Shown here piece after piece: positions 1-10,653 of a DNA stretch of 64,000 bases (positions within the stretch are counted from its first letter, which is position 1; each line of letters starts with the position of its first letter). The stretch is from an uncultured Clostridia bacterium (GTDB taxonomy: Bacteria > Bacillota > Clostridia > Christensenellales > Aristaeellaceae), in assembly GCA_946407745.1 (NCBI GenBank), contig CAMJPQ010000002.1:85787-149786 (forward strand). The letters are read 5' to 3'. The notes under the pieces are model-generated. The model was not told the origin of the DNA. It saw only the letters and a list, made by a program, of their open reading frames with translations, and did not search any database. Both the position numbers and the translations under genes were made by a program.

Positions 1-693
1 CTTCTTGTGTGTGCAAATGCATTCGCATTCACCTCTGTGAAACCCGGCCGTTCGGGAGGCGGAACCGATCTGTCTTCTGCCGGTTACGGTGACACGGTCA
101 TCTTCGGCCGATACAACCAAAACGGCGGCAGCGCGGATCCCTTGGAATGGATTGTTCTGGAAAGGAACGGGACAGAGCTGATCATGATGACGAAGAACGC
201 CATCGCGGCGATGCCCTTCAGCGACGATCCGGATATCAATCAGTGGGCCTACTGTTCTCTTCGCAAGTGGCTCAACCGCCAGTTCATGAACAGTGCATTT
301 GACAGTGATGAGCGCGCGGCCATGCTGCAGGTTCAGCTGCCGTCGGAGCGCAATCCCTTCTATGATACACTCAGCCCAGGCCCAGGCACCACAGACTATG
401 TATTCCTGCTCAGCTGGCAGGAGTGGCGCGACTACGTCAGCGGGTCCAATTTCAGCATCTGTGGACTGACGCCCACCGCAATGCGGACCATTACGCGCAC
501 CGAAAGCGAACAGTATGTAATTGGCCATACAAACTGCTGGTGGTGGCTGCGCAGCGTCAGCTTCAGTGACAAGGATGCCCAGTTTGTCAATAAGGACGGT
601 GGGTCGACAAGGGCCAATCACCTTGCAACTGCGCTCCCTCACGGTGGTGTACGGCCAGTCATCTGTGTCGATGTTTCCAGATACTACAAATAA
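1..693 (+). CDS. DUF6273-like secreted protein, 5' truncated by window edge
   Basis: Frame open from base 1; LLVCANAFA looks like the end of a signal peptide; GDTVIFGRYNQNG...LEWIVLERNG...LRKWLNRQFMNSAFDSDERAAM resembles DUF6273. Confidence 0.75.
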   Translation, partial: LLVCANAFAFTSVKPGRSGGGTDLSSAGYGDTVIFGRYNQNGGSADPLEWIVLERNGTELIMMTKNAIAAMPFSDDPDINQWAYCSLRKWLNRQFMNSAFDSDERAAMLQVQLPSERNPFYDTLSPGPGTTDYVFLLSWQEWRDYVSGSNFSICGLTPTAMRTITRTESEQYVIGHTNCWWWLRSVSFSDKDAQFVNKDGGSTRANHLATALPHGGVRPVICVDVSRYYK

Positions 694-703
694 ACAAAAT
701 CCT

Positions 704-751
704 CCATGAAATGAAAAAACGCAGGAAACCCTGCGTTTTTTCATTTCATGG
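704..751. terminator. Bidirectional intrinsic terminator between convergent genes
   Basis: Perfect 22-bp inverted repeat CCATGAAATGAAAAAACGCAGG / CCTGCGTTTTTTCATTTCATGG with a 4-nt loop. Confidence 0.92.
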
Positions 752-766
752 GAAGCACCTATCCGG

Positions 767-2791
767 TCAGCCGATCCGCTCAAACACGGGAATGCTGTCG
801 ATCGGCGCGTCAGCGACGATCGTCTTTCCACCGTCAAAGATCTCTCCGCTGCGGATGTCCTTCCATTTGCCTTCCGGCAGATAGACACTGCGCTGGAAGG
901 TTTTGGGCGTGATGACAGGCGCGACCAGATAGTCCGGACCGAACATGTACTGGTCGCTGAGCTCCCAACACTTTTCATCCTGCGGGAATTCATAGAACAT
1001 GGCGCGCATCAGCGGGCTGCCGTTTTCATGCGCTTCGCGGAAAATGCGGATGAGATAGGGCTTCAGCGATTTGCGCAGCTCATAATGCTTGCGCATGATG
1101 ACGTAGTTTTCCTCGCCGTAGCTCCACATTTCGTTGTCCTGGCCGGTATGCAGGTAGCCGCCGCCCCAGTCCCTGTCGTCCAGCTGAGGGATCGTGAAGG
1201 GCTCACGGTCGCCGTGCAGCCTCATCACTGGCTGGAACACCGCCCATTCGTACCAGCGGATCAGCAGCTCCTTGAAGTCTGGATCGAAAACGTTGCCCTC
1301 CATAAAGCCGCCGATATCCGTATTCCACCACGGAATGCCGGCCAGGCCGATGTTCAGGCCGGCGGCGACCTGGTCGCGGAGGCTCTCCCACGAGGAGGGC
1401 ACATCGCCGCTCCACAGCACATTGCCATACTTCTGGCTTCCCGCCCAGCCGGAACGGAGCAGATTCACAACCCCCTGGTTGCCCAGCGCCGTCTCGTGAT
1501 CATAGAAGATGCGGCTGTACCACTGCGGATAGATGTTGGAGCACTCCATCGCGGGGCCGATGTAATAGCGAAAATTGTCGAAGTCATACTTCGTCAGGTC
1601 GGGCTCGGAGTTGTCCAGCCAGAAATAATCGATGCCAAGATCGTAGTAGTGCTGCTTGCACTTTTCCCACACGTATGCTCTGGTTTCGGGGTTGGTGGGA
1701 TCAAGCTGCACGCAGTCGCCCTGGAAATCATAGGTCTGCGCCGCGCCGCGCTCCGTGCGCATCAGCAGCCCGCGCTCGCTCATCTCCGCAAAGTTCTCGC
1801 TGCGCCTGTCCACAGAGGGCCATACGGAAACCATCACCTTGATGCCCATGCTGTGCAGCTCGTCCACCATGGCCTTTGGATCAGGCCAGTAGGTCTTGTC
1901 AAACTTCCAGTCGCCCTGCACTGTCCAGTGGAAGAAGTCGATCACGATCACGTCCAGCTGAATGCCCAGCTCCTGATACCTGTGAGCAACGCTCAGCACC
2001 TCTTCCTGTGTGCGGTAGCGCAGCTTGCACTGCCAGAAACCCATGGCGTCCTCACGCATCATCGGCGCGCGGCCGGTCACGGCGGTGTAGTTCTCCAGCA
2101 GCTGTTTCGGTGTATCGGCGACTGTGATCCACCAATCCATGTCCTTGCAGGCGGAGGCCACCCATTCGGTGACGTTCTTTCCAAAGGCTACCTGCCCGAC
2201 AGCAGGATTGTTCCACAGGAAGCCGTAGCCCTTGCTTGAAACGCAGAAGGGCACCGTTGTCTGGCTGTTCTTCTGTGCCAGCTCCAGCACACAGCCCTTC
2301 AGATCCATGTAGGGCTGCTGGTACTGACCCATGCCGAAGAGTTTTTCACCGTCGTTCGGCTCAAAGCGCACAGTCAGCTTGTAGTCACCGCCGATGTAAG
2401 GGATCCATTCCCGCGCGACCTTCTTCAGGCAGTGGCTTTCCCTGGTTACCGTGCCGTCGTAGAACAGATACTGTTCCTTGAGGATTTTTTCTCCATCCCG
2501 AAAAACAGTGAGCACACCGGAATGATTGACCTTGACAGAAACGCGGCCCCAGGTGATGGTGGCATTGGGATACTGCGAAATTGAGCCGTCCCCTTCCCTC
2601 CAGGGGTCCGTGCCGAAGACGATGTCAGCCTCACCGGATGCAACAGGCTCTGTCAGCGCCCAGTTTTCATCTGTCAGCTTCGGAAACATCGTGGCTCTCA
2701 CACGAAGCGAATCCTTGCCCCATGGCTCGATACGCAGCGTTTCACCCTGCCTGCGGCACACCAGTACGCCGTGATCGTTGATAAACTGCAT
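767..2791 (-). CDS. Glycoside hydrolase family 31 (alpha-glucosidase/alpha-xylosidase-like)
   Basis: 674 aa; WLDNSEPD nucleophile region, GDVPSSWESLRDQVAAGLNIGLAGIPWWNTDIGGF; no signal peptide. Confidence 0.93.
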   Translation of the reverse strand: MQFINDHGVLVCRRQGETLRIEPWGKDSLRVRATMFPKLTDENWALTEPVASGEADIVFGTDPWREGDGSISQYPNATITWGRVSVKVNHSGVLTVFRDGEKILKEQYLFYDGTVTRESHCLKKVAREWIPYIGGDYKLTVRFEPNDGEKLFGMGQYQQPYMDLKGCVLELAQKNSQTTVPFCVSSKGYGFLWNNPAVGQVAFGKNVTEWVASACKDMDWWITVADTPKQLLENYTAVTGRAPMMREDAMGFWQCKLRYRTQEEVLSVAHRYQELGIQLDVIVIDFFHWTVQGDWKFDKTYWPDPKAMVDELHSMGIKVMVSVWPSVDRRSENFAEMSERGLLMRTERGAAQTYDFQGDCVQLDPTNPETRAYVWEKCKQHYYDLGIDYFWLDNSEPDLTKYDFDNFRYYIGPAMECSNIYPQWYSRIFYDHETALGNQGVVNLLRSGWAGSQKYGNVLWSGDVPSSWESLRDQVAAGLNIGLAGIPWWNTDIGGFMEGNVFDPDFKELLIRWYEWAVFQPVMRLHGDREPFTIPQLDDRDWGGGYLHTGQDNEMWSYGEENYVIMRKHYELRKSLKPYLIRIFREAHENGSPLMRAMFYEFPQDEKCWELSDQYMFGPDYLVAPVITPKTFQRSVYLPEGKWKDIRSGEIFDGGKTIVADAPIDSIPVFERIG

Positions 2792-2856
2792 GATTCATGC
2801 TCTCCTTTTTTATCATTTGCCAATAACGGCATGATTGAACAGTGATTTCTGTATTA

Positions 2857-4503
2857 TCAGTCAGAAAGCTCCATCGTGCATCCGCCAATGAACTCCCTCA
2901 GCAGTGACAGCGGCGGTATCTCACTGAGCAGGTCTTCTTCCGCATCCGGTACATAATTCAGAAGCTTCCGCAGGTGGCTGGCCAGCACGTAAACCGGCGA
3001 GCTTTCCGGTATGCGGCAGATCATATCGTATACCTTGTGCCTGAGGAAGGGAAGCTCATAGTGCAGCGCGGTGTTGAACATGCTGTCTGCCAGCTCCTGG
3101 CAGGGGAAGATCCACTTTTCCTCACCCCTGCGCACACTCGACCACATGGCGAGCGTCTCCTCCGGCGTTGTTCCTCTGAACTGGTAATCGCGCACTACCC
3201 TGCGAAGAAGCCGCACATCCGTCGTGCGGATCCTGTTGTGATCATCCAGGTTGATGCAGGTCAGCGCAGAGACAAAGATCCGGTGTATATCCCGCTGCGG
3301 CAGCTGTTCGGCGATCATCGGATTCAGCGCATGGATACCTTCGATAATCACCGCCTCATCGCTGCCCAGCTTCAGCGGCATCGTCTCTGTCATCCTTTTG
3401 CCGGTCGTAAAATCAAAACTGGGCACCTGTACCGTTTCACCGTCCAGCAGGCGCTGAAGGTGATTGCACAGCAGCGGCAGGTCCAGCGCCTGTATGTGCT
3501 CCAGGTCAACACTCCCGTCTTTTTCACGCGGCAGCTCATCACGGTCCCTGTAATAATCGTCCATGCTCAGCCGGTACGCTCTTCGGCCTTCTACCTGCAG
3601 CTGTACAGCCATTCGGCCTGAAAAAGTTGTCTTCCCCGAGGAGGAAGGCCCCGCAACAAAAACAATCCGTTTTCCCGCATTCACTATTTCGCGGGCAATG
3701 GCGCCCATAGCCTGCTCATGCAGCGCCTCATTGACCCGGATGAAATTGCGCATCCTTCCCTCTTGCTTGAGCCGCACGAGGTCAACGACATTATTGACTC
3801 CCAGAATGGAGCACCACTCGGCGCTCTGGCTGAATACAGCCAGGTGCTTTGGCTGCTCAACATAGCTTGACGGCTGGAGAGGCGAGTCCGGATCAGGCAG
3901 CTGCATGGAGAAGCCGTTTGAGCGGTAGAGCAGCTCAAATACCTTCACATATCCTGTGGAAGGCGTCATGGCGCCGTAAAAATAGGCCCACATACCATCA
4001 CAGCCATACAGAGTGATTGTTTGCTTTTTCCTTCTTTTCAGCAGGGCCGCCTTCTCGCTCTGGGCTTCACGAAGATAGTAATCTATGGCCTTTTCCACAG
4101 GCCACTCTTCTTTGATAAACGGGAGATCCAGCCGGATGATGTTCCGCATTTCCTCGGCAATCCGGCGGACATCGCTGCTGGACACCTTTCTGTCACGCAG
4201 CGTCACCAGCACACCGCGGCCAATGGAATATTCAATGCGCACCTGCTGCGCGGGAAAGCATCTGCGTACAGCCAGCAGCATCACATAGCGAAGTGATCGC
4301 TCATAGATTCTGCGCCCTTCCTCATGCTTGATTGTCAGGGGTGTAAGCCGGTCTCCCTCAGCAGCCTGCTCGTTCAGTTCAACGATCTGATAACCGCGCA
4401 GCGCAGCAAGCGCTCCGTCAGCGCATCCGGCCGCCGTGAAGGCATCCAGCACTGTAGCATTGTCATTCAGCGAAATCTGTTCACCACCACAAACGACTTT
4501 CAT
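2857..4503 (-). CDS. Nucleoside (uridine) kinase with N-terminal TGS-like domain
   Basis: P-loop FVAGPSSSGKTTFSGRMAVQLQ and YRLSMDDYYRDRDELP; N-terminal TGS/ThrRS-like region; start taken at MKVVCGGEQ. Confidence 0.88.
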   Translation of the reverse strand: MKVVCGGEQISLNDNATVLDAFTAAGCADGALAALRGYQIVELNEQAAEGDRLTPLTIKHEEGRRIYERSLRYVMLLAVRRCFPAQQVRIEYSIGRGVLVTLRDRKVSSSDVRRIAEEMRNIIRLDLPFIKEEWPVEKAIDYYLREAQSEKAALLKRRKKQTITLYGCDGMWAYFYGAMTPSTGYVKVFELLYRSNGFSMQLPDPDSPLQPSSYVEQPKHLAVFSQSAEWCSILGVNNVVDLVRLKQEGRMRNFIRVNEALHEQAMGAIAREIVNAGKRIVFVAGPSSSGKTTFSGRMAVQLQVEGRRAYRLSMDDYYRDRDELPREKDGSVDLEHIQALDLPLLCNHLQRLLDGETVQVPSFDFTTGKRMTETMPLKLGSDEAVIIEGIHALNPMIAEQLPQRDIHRIFVSALTCINLDDHNRIRTTDVRLLRRVVRDYQFRGTTPEETLAMWSSVRRGEEKWIFPCQELADSMFNTALHYELPFLRHKVYDMICRIPESSPVYVLASHLRKLLNYVPDAEEDLLSEIPPLSLLREFIGGCTMELSD

Positions 4504-4525
4504 GCCACGTCCCTCCACGTTCTGT

Positions 4526-5515
4526 TCAGTCTTCAAACGGCACATTGGAGCGCTCAGCATTCCGCAAAGCTGTTTCAGGGTCAAACGTCATGCCCTGCGC
4601 GAGTCTTTGCGCCTGCTGGTACTGCTTTGCGTGAATATAAGCGACATTGTTACGGGTTGCCTTTGAAACATTCAGCCCCATCCACACACGCCTGTCGGAC
4701 ACGGCACGAAGCCTCAAGCGCAGCATCAGTATACCGTGTCCGGAGCATTTGGCCAGTCCAATATACTTATCTGGTGACTGCTGTACATAGCCATCTTTTT
4801 CCACTGCCGCCGCTTTGCCGCATACCGGGCATTTGGGCTTCATGGCCAGGTCGCTGCGCATCCCCTCGGCGATGGTTTCAAAAGTTTCCCCTTTGTTGCG
4901 AATCAGCCTGTCCTGTTCCTGATGGATCAGCTGCCTCGGCTGCTGTGGATAGTTCAGCACGTCGCCCGGGCTTGGCAGCTTCTGGAACACAAGGGCCGTA
5001 TACCACGCATCATTGACCGCGTTGTGAAACGCCTTATTCTCCTCCGGGTCGATGCCGAGCTGCTCCATGGCCGCGCTCAGGCCGGCGCGGTTCTTTTGAT
5101 TGAACGCCTTGCTGTACAGCTGCTGTATGTCGCAAAGTGGCGGCAGCTGCGGGTGAACGCCGAAAAAATCCATGTTCTGCTGCAGCACGCTGACATCGTC
5201 ACAGCCCCAGGTTAGCAGAGCGTAATCCTCTCCGCACCAGGCGGTAAACCGGTTCAGCGCTTCCTCGAACTGAGGCTGATCGGAGAGGTTCTCCTCGTTG
5301 AGGCCTGTCATGCGCGCAATGCGCGGATGGATTCTCGTGTAATGCGTTGGTCTGATCGGAACAGACAGGCTGTCAACGATTGAAAATGTTTCATCCAGCT
5401 TGACAGCGCCTATCTGTATCATCTCAAAAATGAGCCTGTCTCCGACCTGGCGGTAGGTTCGGTTGTAATGGTTGATCGGCTGGTTCCATTCAAGATCCAG
5501 AATAACGTAGTGCAT
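4526..5515 (-). CDS. DEDD 3'-5' exonuclease-family protein with C-terminal zinc-ribbon-like motif
   Basis: MHYVILDLEWNQP, FEMIQIGAVKL and HNAVNDAWYTALVF exonuclease motifs; CPVCGKAA...CSGHG near the C-terminus. Confidence 0.8.
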   Translation of the reverse strand: MHYVILDLEWNQPINHYNRTYRQVGDRLIFEMIQIGAVKLDETFSIVDSLSVPIRPTHYTRIHPRIARMTGLNEENLSDQPQFEEALNRFTAWCGEDYALLTWGCDDVSVLQQNMDFFGVHPQLPPLCDIQQLYSKAFNQKNRAGLSAAMEQLGIDPEENKAFHNAVNDAWYTALVFQKLPSPGDVLNYPQQPRQLIHQEQDRLIRNKGETFETIAEGMRSDLAMKPKCPVCGKAAAVEKDGYVQQSPDKYIGLAKCSGHGILMLRLRLRAVSDRRVWMGLNVSKATRNNVAYIHAKQYQQAQRLAQGMTFDPETALRNAERSNVPFED

Positions 5516-5528
5516 TGGAAGCACCTCT

Positions 5529-6767
5529 CTATGATTCCCTTGTTTTCGCGGCAGCCCTGCCTGCCGCACGGCCGGTTGAGAACGCGATCTGCAGGTTGTA
5601 GCCTCCGGTGTGCGCGTCCACGTCAATGGCCTCACCGGCAAAAAAGAGGCCGGCAATCTTTTTGGATTCCATGGTTGTTGGATTCAGTTCCTTCACAGAA
5701 ACGCCGCCGCGGGTCACAATCGCTTCTTCAATCGGCCGCAAAGCAGCGATATGGAGGGTGAGCGACTGCATCATGGCGGCGATTTCTTCTCGTTTTTTTC
5801 TGGTGACCTGTCCGCAGAGCGTTTCCGCTGCAATGCCGCAGAGTGAAAGGATGACTTCGCCCAGCCTGGCCGGTACCAGCGAGGGCATGATGCTGCCAAG
5901 CTGGCGGCGCGGGGTGGCTGACAGCTCGCGCTGAAGACGCTGATCCAGAATTTCCCTGCTCAGCCCGGGCTTCAGATTGATGGTAAGCTCGCACTCACTC
6001 ACCTCTTCCGGCAAATGGCAGCTCGCCTCCAGCACGAGCGGCCCGGAAACGCCGAAATGTGTGAAGAGCATCTCCCCTGTCTGCTGATAGATACACTTTT
6101 TGCCATGTGTGAGTGTAAGCTCTGTATTCCGCAGTGACAGCCCCTGCAGCTCCGCCGGCCAGCTTTCTTCGGTAATGACTGCCGAAAGGCTGGCCCGCCG
6201 CGGTTCAACTCTCAGGCCCAGTGAGGCGGCAAAGCGGTCCCCATCCCCTGTCGATCCCGTTTTCGGATAGGAGGTTCCGCCGCAGCAGACAATCACAGCG
6301 TCAGCTGACAGGCTTTCTCCGCCTCTCAGTCGTACCCCGGTTACCTGTTCATCCTGCGTGAGAATGCTCTCAACCTCAGTGTTAATCCGCACCGCAGCGC
6401 CGGCTTGAGTCAGTGCCGCCTGCAGTGCCCGGGTCACATCGCTGGCCTTTTCACTGACAGGGAAAACCCTTCTTCCTCTCTGCACCTGCAAAGGGCAGCC
6501 GCAATCCTCCAGCAGCCGCATCATATCCTGCGGCGAAAAGGCGGTTATCGCACTGTACAGAAAGCGCGCATTATGCGGCACCTCCTGCATAAACTCATCC
6601 AGCGTACAGTGATTGGTCACGTTGCAGCGGCCTTTTCCTGTCAGATAGAGTTTTTTTCCCAGTTTCTCGTTTTTTTCGAGCAGCAACACATCCGCTTTCT
6701 CCTGTGCGGCGGACAATGCGGCCAGCATGCCGGCAGCACCGCCGCCGACAACGATTACCTTACTCAC
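5529..6767 (-). CDS. HI0933-like NAD(P)/FAD-dependent oxidoreductase
   Basis: VIVVGGGAAGMLAALSAAQ Rossmann motif, GRCNVTN, GEAIDVDAHTGGYNLQIAFSTGRAAG; likely GTG start overlapping the upstream gene. Confidence 0.9.
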   Translation of the reverse strand: MSKVIVVGGGAAGMLAALSAAQEKADVLLLEKNEKLGKKLYLTGKGRCNVTNHCTLDEFMQEVPHNARFLYSAITAFSPQDMMRLLEDCGCPLQVQRGRRVFPVSEKASDVTRALQAALTQAGAAVRINTEVESILTQDEQVTGVRLRGGESLSADAVIVCCGGTSYPKTGSTGDGDRFAASLGLRVEPRRASLSAVITEESWPAELQGLSLRNTELTLTHGKKCIYQQTGEMLFTHFGVSGPLVLEASCHLPEEVSECELTINLKPGLSREILDQRLQRELSATPRRQLGSIMPSLVPARLGEVILSLCGIAAETLCGQVTRKKREEIAAMMQSLTLHIAALRPIEEAIVTRGGVSVKELNPTTMESKKIAGLFFAGEAIDVDAHTGGYNLQIAFSTGRAAGRAAAKTRES

Positions 6768-7636
6768 CCTGACTTTCCTCTCCCGCATATACCTCATAGG
6801 TATCCCAGATTGCCTCCAGCTGACGGAAATGCTCGCGCAGCGCATCCTCCCTGTGGAGGCCGAGCGCGACCAGAAGCGCGTTGATCAGCGACAGCGGCGC
6901 CGCCAGAGAATCCACGAAGGAGGCCATATCCGTATGCGCGGTCAGCGCAACATCGGCCATGGCACACAGAGGCGACATGGGCCCGTCCGTGATAGCCAGC
7001 GTCTGTGCGCCGCTGTGCTTTGCAAAGCGCATGGCGTCCAGTGTCCGTTTGGAATAGCGAGGGAATGAAATGCCGATAATCACATCTCCGGGGCGCAGGT
7101 TGGCAATTTCCTCGAATACATCCGCGGCACCGGAGGATACCAGATGCACAGAGTCAAACATATAGTTGAGGTAAAAGCCGAGGAACTGTGCCAGCGGAGC
7201 CGCGCTTCTCAGCCCCATCACGAATATGCTCTCAGCACCGAGAAGGAGAGAAACTGCCTTGTCAAATGTTGCGCTGTCCAGTTCCTCCAGCGTGGAGCGA
7301 ATATTCTGCATATCGCTTTTCAGTACGGCGGACAGCGCATGCTGCGGGTCCCTGGCGGTCTGCATATCCATCCGCTGAGAAGAGGTGAGGCGATGACTGA
7401 CCAGCTCCTGCAGAGCCCGCTGCAGCTGAGGGTATCCTTCATATCCCAGCGCGGAGGCAAAGCGCACCACTGTAGACTCACTGACGCCCACAGCGCAGCT
7501 GAGCTTGCTGGCCGTCATGAATACCGCTTTTTCATAGTGTTCGGCCAGATAGCGCGCAATCAGCCGCTGCCCCTTGCTGAGCCTTTTCCCGCTCAGGTTC
7601 AGCTGCTCAACAAGATCAGTCATCGAATCTTTCATA
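6760..7636 (-). CDS. MurR/RpiR-family transcriptional regulator (HTH + SIS)
   Basis: HTH VGVSESTVVRFASALGYEGYPQLQRAL and SIS domain IFVMGLRSAAPLAQFL...IGISFPRYSKRTL. Confidence 0.9.
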
Positions 7637-7723
7637 AAGCACCTCATCAGCCCTTGATATGGCGCACTTATTATAATAGAATTAAAGATGATTTGCAAGA
7701 TATCAATCTGTCGTGTCCTGCGC

Positions 7724-7749
7724 AAACACACACTTTGATGCCGTGTATG
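7724..7749 (+). promoter_or_regulatory. Candidate ECF-type promoter upstream of the LRR operon
   Basis: AAAC (7724-7727) - N16 - TGTATG (7744-7749); same layout as the motif upstream of the ECF sigma gene at 15239-15264. Confidence 0.35.
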
Positions 7750-7856
7750 TAACCGACTGTGTATCGGTCGATGCCATCATTTAAGGGAAGAAAGCAAGCC
7801 GGCCAATCGTCTGAATATATGAAGATATCAGGCCGCCTCAGAGGAGGAATGTGTCC

Positions 7857-9551
7857 ATGAAGAAGAGCGCTGCTGTTATACTGCGTACTGCGGTCACACT
7901 GGTATTTGCTTTGACCGCCCTGCTGCCGCTGCTGCCGGTATGCTCGTTTGGCGAGGATGAGTGGGAAGACGCTGCCGACTGGCGCGCAGACTGGGAAGAG
8001 ATGGGCCTCTTTGAATACGCCGATCTGCAGGGGGACACACTGGTAATCCTGGAAGGTGTGGAATGCCTGGGTATGGTCGAAGACAGCGAGTGGGCCTTTG
8101 AGGGCCAGCCGTATAAGGCAGGCGAGTGGCAGGATGGGCCAAGGTTTGACAGTTCTTTTGACAGAAAAGGCTTCAGAAGAGTCTCGCTTCCGTCAACGCT
8201 TCGCTGCATTGGCGGGGAATCCTTCATCGGCTACGATTTTGAGTCATTCACCCTGCCTGCTTCGCTGGAGCTGATCGCTGAAGATGCTTTTGCCTACTGC
8301 TGCTTTGATACACTGCGCATCGAATCCACGCTGCCGATCGAAGTGATCCTGAACAGCGTATACGAATGCTATGTGAAAGCCTACGAGGTGCCTGAGGATC
8401 ATCCACTGTACAAAAGTGTGGACGGCGTGCTTTTTTCAAAAGACGGGAAGACGCTGCTCTCCTACCCAGACAGCCGCCGTGATACCCACTATGACGTGCC
8501 GCGTGGTGTAGAACGCATCAGAGGCATCCACAATGAATACCTGCAGACCGTCTCCCTTCCCATCGGGCTGAAGTCCATCGATGACTACGGCTTTTCCGGC
8601 TGTACCCGGCTGCAGGCCATCGCGGTGCCACTTACAGTGCAGGGAATTGGAAAGGAGCCCTTTTTCGGCTGTGTTTCGCTGGAACTGGTTTCGCTGCCGG
8701 AGGGTTTGTCGGCAGGCAAGGATACAGACGGAGTATGGGCGGAGTACTATCCGGATGACAACCTTTATCGCGGTGACAACGGTGACACGCTGGCCGGAGT
8801 AAAAAGTACAGGCAGCATCGACGCGCCGGGGAGACTCTTCAGTCCCACTGCGAAGGAATCCTATGTTTACAGTAATGATGTTTTTGTAAAGCAAAGCCTG
8901 GTTACAGTCTACGATACTGCGGACGCCCCGAATGCTTACCGATGGTACCGTCAAGGAAAGACTGTGTACATGGGCGCATATGAAAACGGCCGCGTGGCAC
9001 TTTACGAGCCGCTGGGAGGTACATATGTGGATGCCGAGGGCCACGGCAGCATCATCGGATGGGTTCCGATCACAGACCTTCAGTACCTGTCTCCTGAAAA
9101 CCTGTTCACCTATGCTGCAGTAAGGCCCCACAGTGTCATGAAGGTCTGGTGGAATCACCTGCCGGATTACGAATGGTGGACGCCCTGGGAGACAGTCATC
9201 CCCATTGAAGAACGTGACTTTAAGCCCACGTTGTTCGGTGAGTTTGTCCGCTTTGACGACCCTTTGACACACGCCGTGTTTGGGTGCGCCATTCAGGATG
9301 CGGAGCTGACCCGCATACCTGACGGAACGGATGCTGTGTATGGCATCGTCTACAACGACAGTTTTCTGGAAGACATTCCCCTGCAGTCAGCACCGGAAAG
9401 CAGCACTGTGAAGATGATGATCGGCGGTACTCAGGTACAGATTTTGGACGAGAAAGGAAATTGGACTCAGGTCACAGACGGCACAGATACCGGCTGGGTG
9501 AAAAAGAGCTGTCTCATGATCGTTCCCGAAGAACAGGAGGTAAACAAGTGA
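7857..9551 (+). CDS. Secreted leucine-rich-repeat (BspA-like) protein with C-terminal SH3-like domain
   Basis: Signal peptide; LRR_5-like units (GFRRVSLPSTLRCIGGESFIGYDFESFTLPASLELIAEDAF; VSLPIGLKSIDDYGFSGCTRLQAIAVP); SH3-like end VQILDEKGNWTQVTDGTDTGWVKKS; GAGGAGG RBS. Confidence 0.85.
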   Translation: MKKSAAVILRTAVTLVFALTALLPLLPVCSFGEDEWEDAADWRADWEEMGLFEYADLQGDTLVILEGVECLGMVEDSEWAFEGQPYKAGEWQDGPRFDSSFDRKGFRRVSLPSTLRCIGGESFIGYDFESFTLPASLELIAEDAFAYCCFDTLRIESTLPIEVILNSVYECYVKAYEVPEDHPLYKSVDGVLFSKDGKTLLSYPDSRRDTHYDVPRGVERIRGIHNEYLQTVSLPIGLKSIDDYGFSGCTRLQAIAVPLTVQGIGKEPFFGCVSLELVSLPEGLSAGKDTDGVWAEYYPDDNLYRGDNGDTLAGVKSTGSIDAPGRLFSPTAKESYVYSNDVFVKQSLVTVYDTADAPNAYRWYRQGKTVYMGAYENGRVALYEPLGGTYVDAEGHGSIIGWVPITDLQYLSPENLFTYAAVRPHSVMKVWWNHLPDYEWWTPWETVIPIEERDFKPTLFGEFVRFDDPLTHAVFGCAIQDAELTRIPDGTDAVYGIVYNDSFLEDIPLQSAPESSTVKMMIGGTQVQILDEKGNWTQVTDGTDTGWVKKSCLMIVPEEQEVNK

Positions 9552-10603
9552 TGAAAAAGCTGCTTTGTGTTTTACTGTTTCTCCAGATGCTTGTGGTGAC
9601 CGCAGTGGCTGAAGAGACTACGGAAGCCGAGGCTTCCACAGGCTCCTGGAGCCAGATCAATCAGGCCGTGGGTAAAAGTGAGAACTGGCAGCAGCTTGAG
9701 ACGGACGGCCGCTTTCATCTTGGGGAAAAGCGGACGCTTGAGGGCTATGACAAACTGTACATCATGGACTGGGGGACATGGCCCAGCATGGATGGCAGCA
9801 CAGTCTGCGTGCCCATAGCCATGGAGCTGGCCCGCCAGTGGCTGGGGTTGGATGAAGGTGACCTGAATGGCTTTGTGAACTTCTCCACCACCCCCTATGC
9901 TTACGACAGACTGACTCAGGGAAGGCCCAATCCCCTGGTGACGATCAAGAGTCAGGGGGTGATGATGGATGACGCCCATCCCATTGATCTAGTGCTGGCC
10001 ACCTATCCCAACGCCGATGAACGACGGGCTGCGGAAGACGCCGGCCTGGAGCTGGTTTATGTGCCTTTCTGCTATGATGCCTTTGTGTTCATGGTCAATG
10101 CTGCGAATCCGGTAGACAGCCTGACGGTTTCTCAGATTCAGGGAATCTATACAGGGCAGTATGAAACCTGGAAAAGCCTCGGCGGCACCAGCCAGCAAAT
10201 TTTCGCCTACCAGCGCCCGCACGGCAGCGGCAGCCAGACCGCCATGGAAGAGCTGGTGATGGACGGACTGGAAATAGAGAATGTGCCGGAGAACTATGTG
10301 TCAGACGGCATGAGCGAAGCCGTGCAGCAGATCGGCAACTACGACAACGGTCCGGGAGCCATTGGTTACAGCTACCTTTACTATGTCAGCACCCTGGTGG
10401 AAAGTAGCGGCATTAAAGTGCTGTCTGTTGACGGCGTTGCGCCTTCTCCGGAAAACCTTCAGTCCGGGGCATATCCCTTCACTGTGAACTATTACGCGGT
10501 TTACCGAAGGGGTGACACCAACACGGAAGCCTTCGTGAACTGGCTGGTCAGCGCGGAGGGACAGCGGGCAGTTCAGCAGGCTGGGTACATTCCGCTGCAC
10601 TGA
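9551..10603 (+). CDS. PstS-like periplasmic binding domain protein, exported, no transporter partner adjacent
   Basis: Signal peptide; PSMDGSTVCVPIAMELA and YQRPHGSGSQTAMEELV, PBP-like motifs; start overlaps upstream stop as TGATG. Confidence 0.8.
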   Translation: MKKLLCVLLFLQMLVVTAVAEETTEAEASTGSWSQINQAVGKSENWQQLETDGRFHLGEKRTLEGYDKLYIMDWGTWPSMDGSTVCVPIAMELARQWLGLDEGDLNGFVNFSTTPYAYDRLTQGRPNPLVTIKSQGVMMDDAHPIDLVLATYPNADERRAAEDAGLELVYVPFCYDAFVFMVNAANPVDSLTVSQIQGIYTGQYETWKSLGGTSQQIFAYQRPHGSGSQTAMEELVMDGLEIENVPENYVSDGMSEAVQQIGNYDNGPGAIGYSYLYYVSTLVESSGIKVLSVDGVAPSPENLQSGAYPFTVNYYAVYRRGDTNTEAFVNWLVSAEGQRAVQQAGYIPLH

Positions 10604-10653
10604 CTTCGTTTCCTCACTGACAATATCGTTTCTGCAAAGGAGAACGCTGTATT

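Noticed and set aside
7752-7768. ACCGA-CTGTGTA-TCGGT inverted repeat in the LRR operon leader
   Set aside because: Only 5-bp arms; could be an operator but too short to claim without comparison to other promoters
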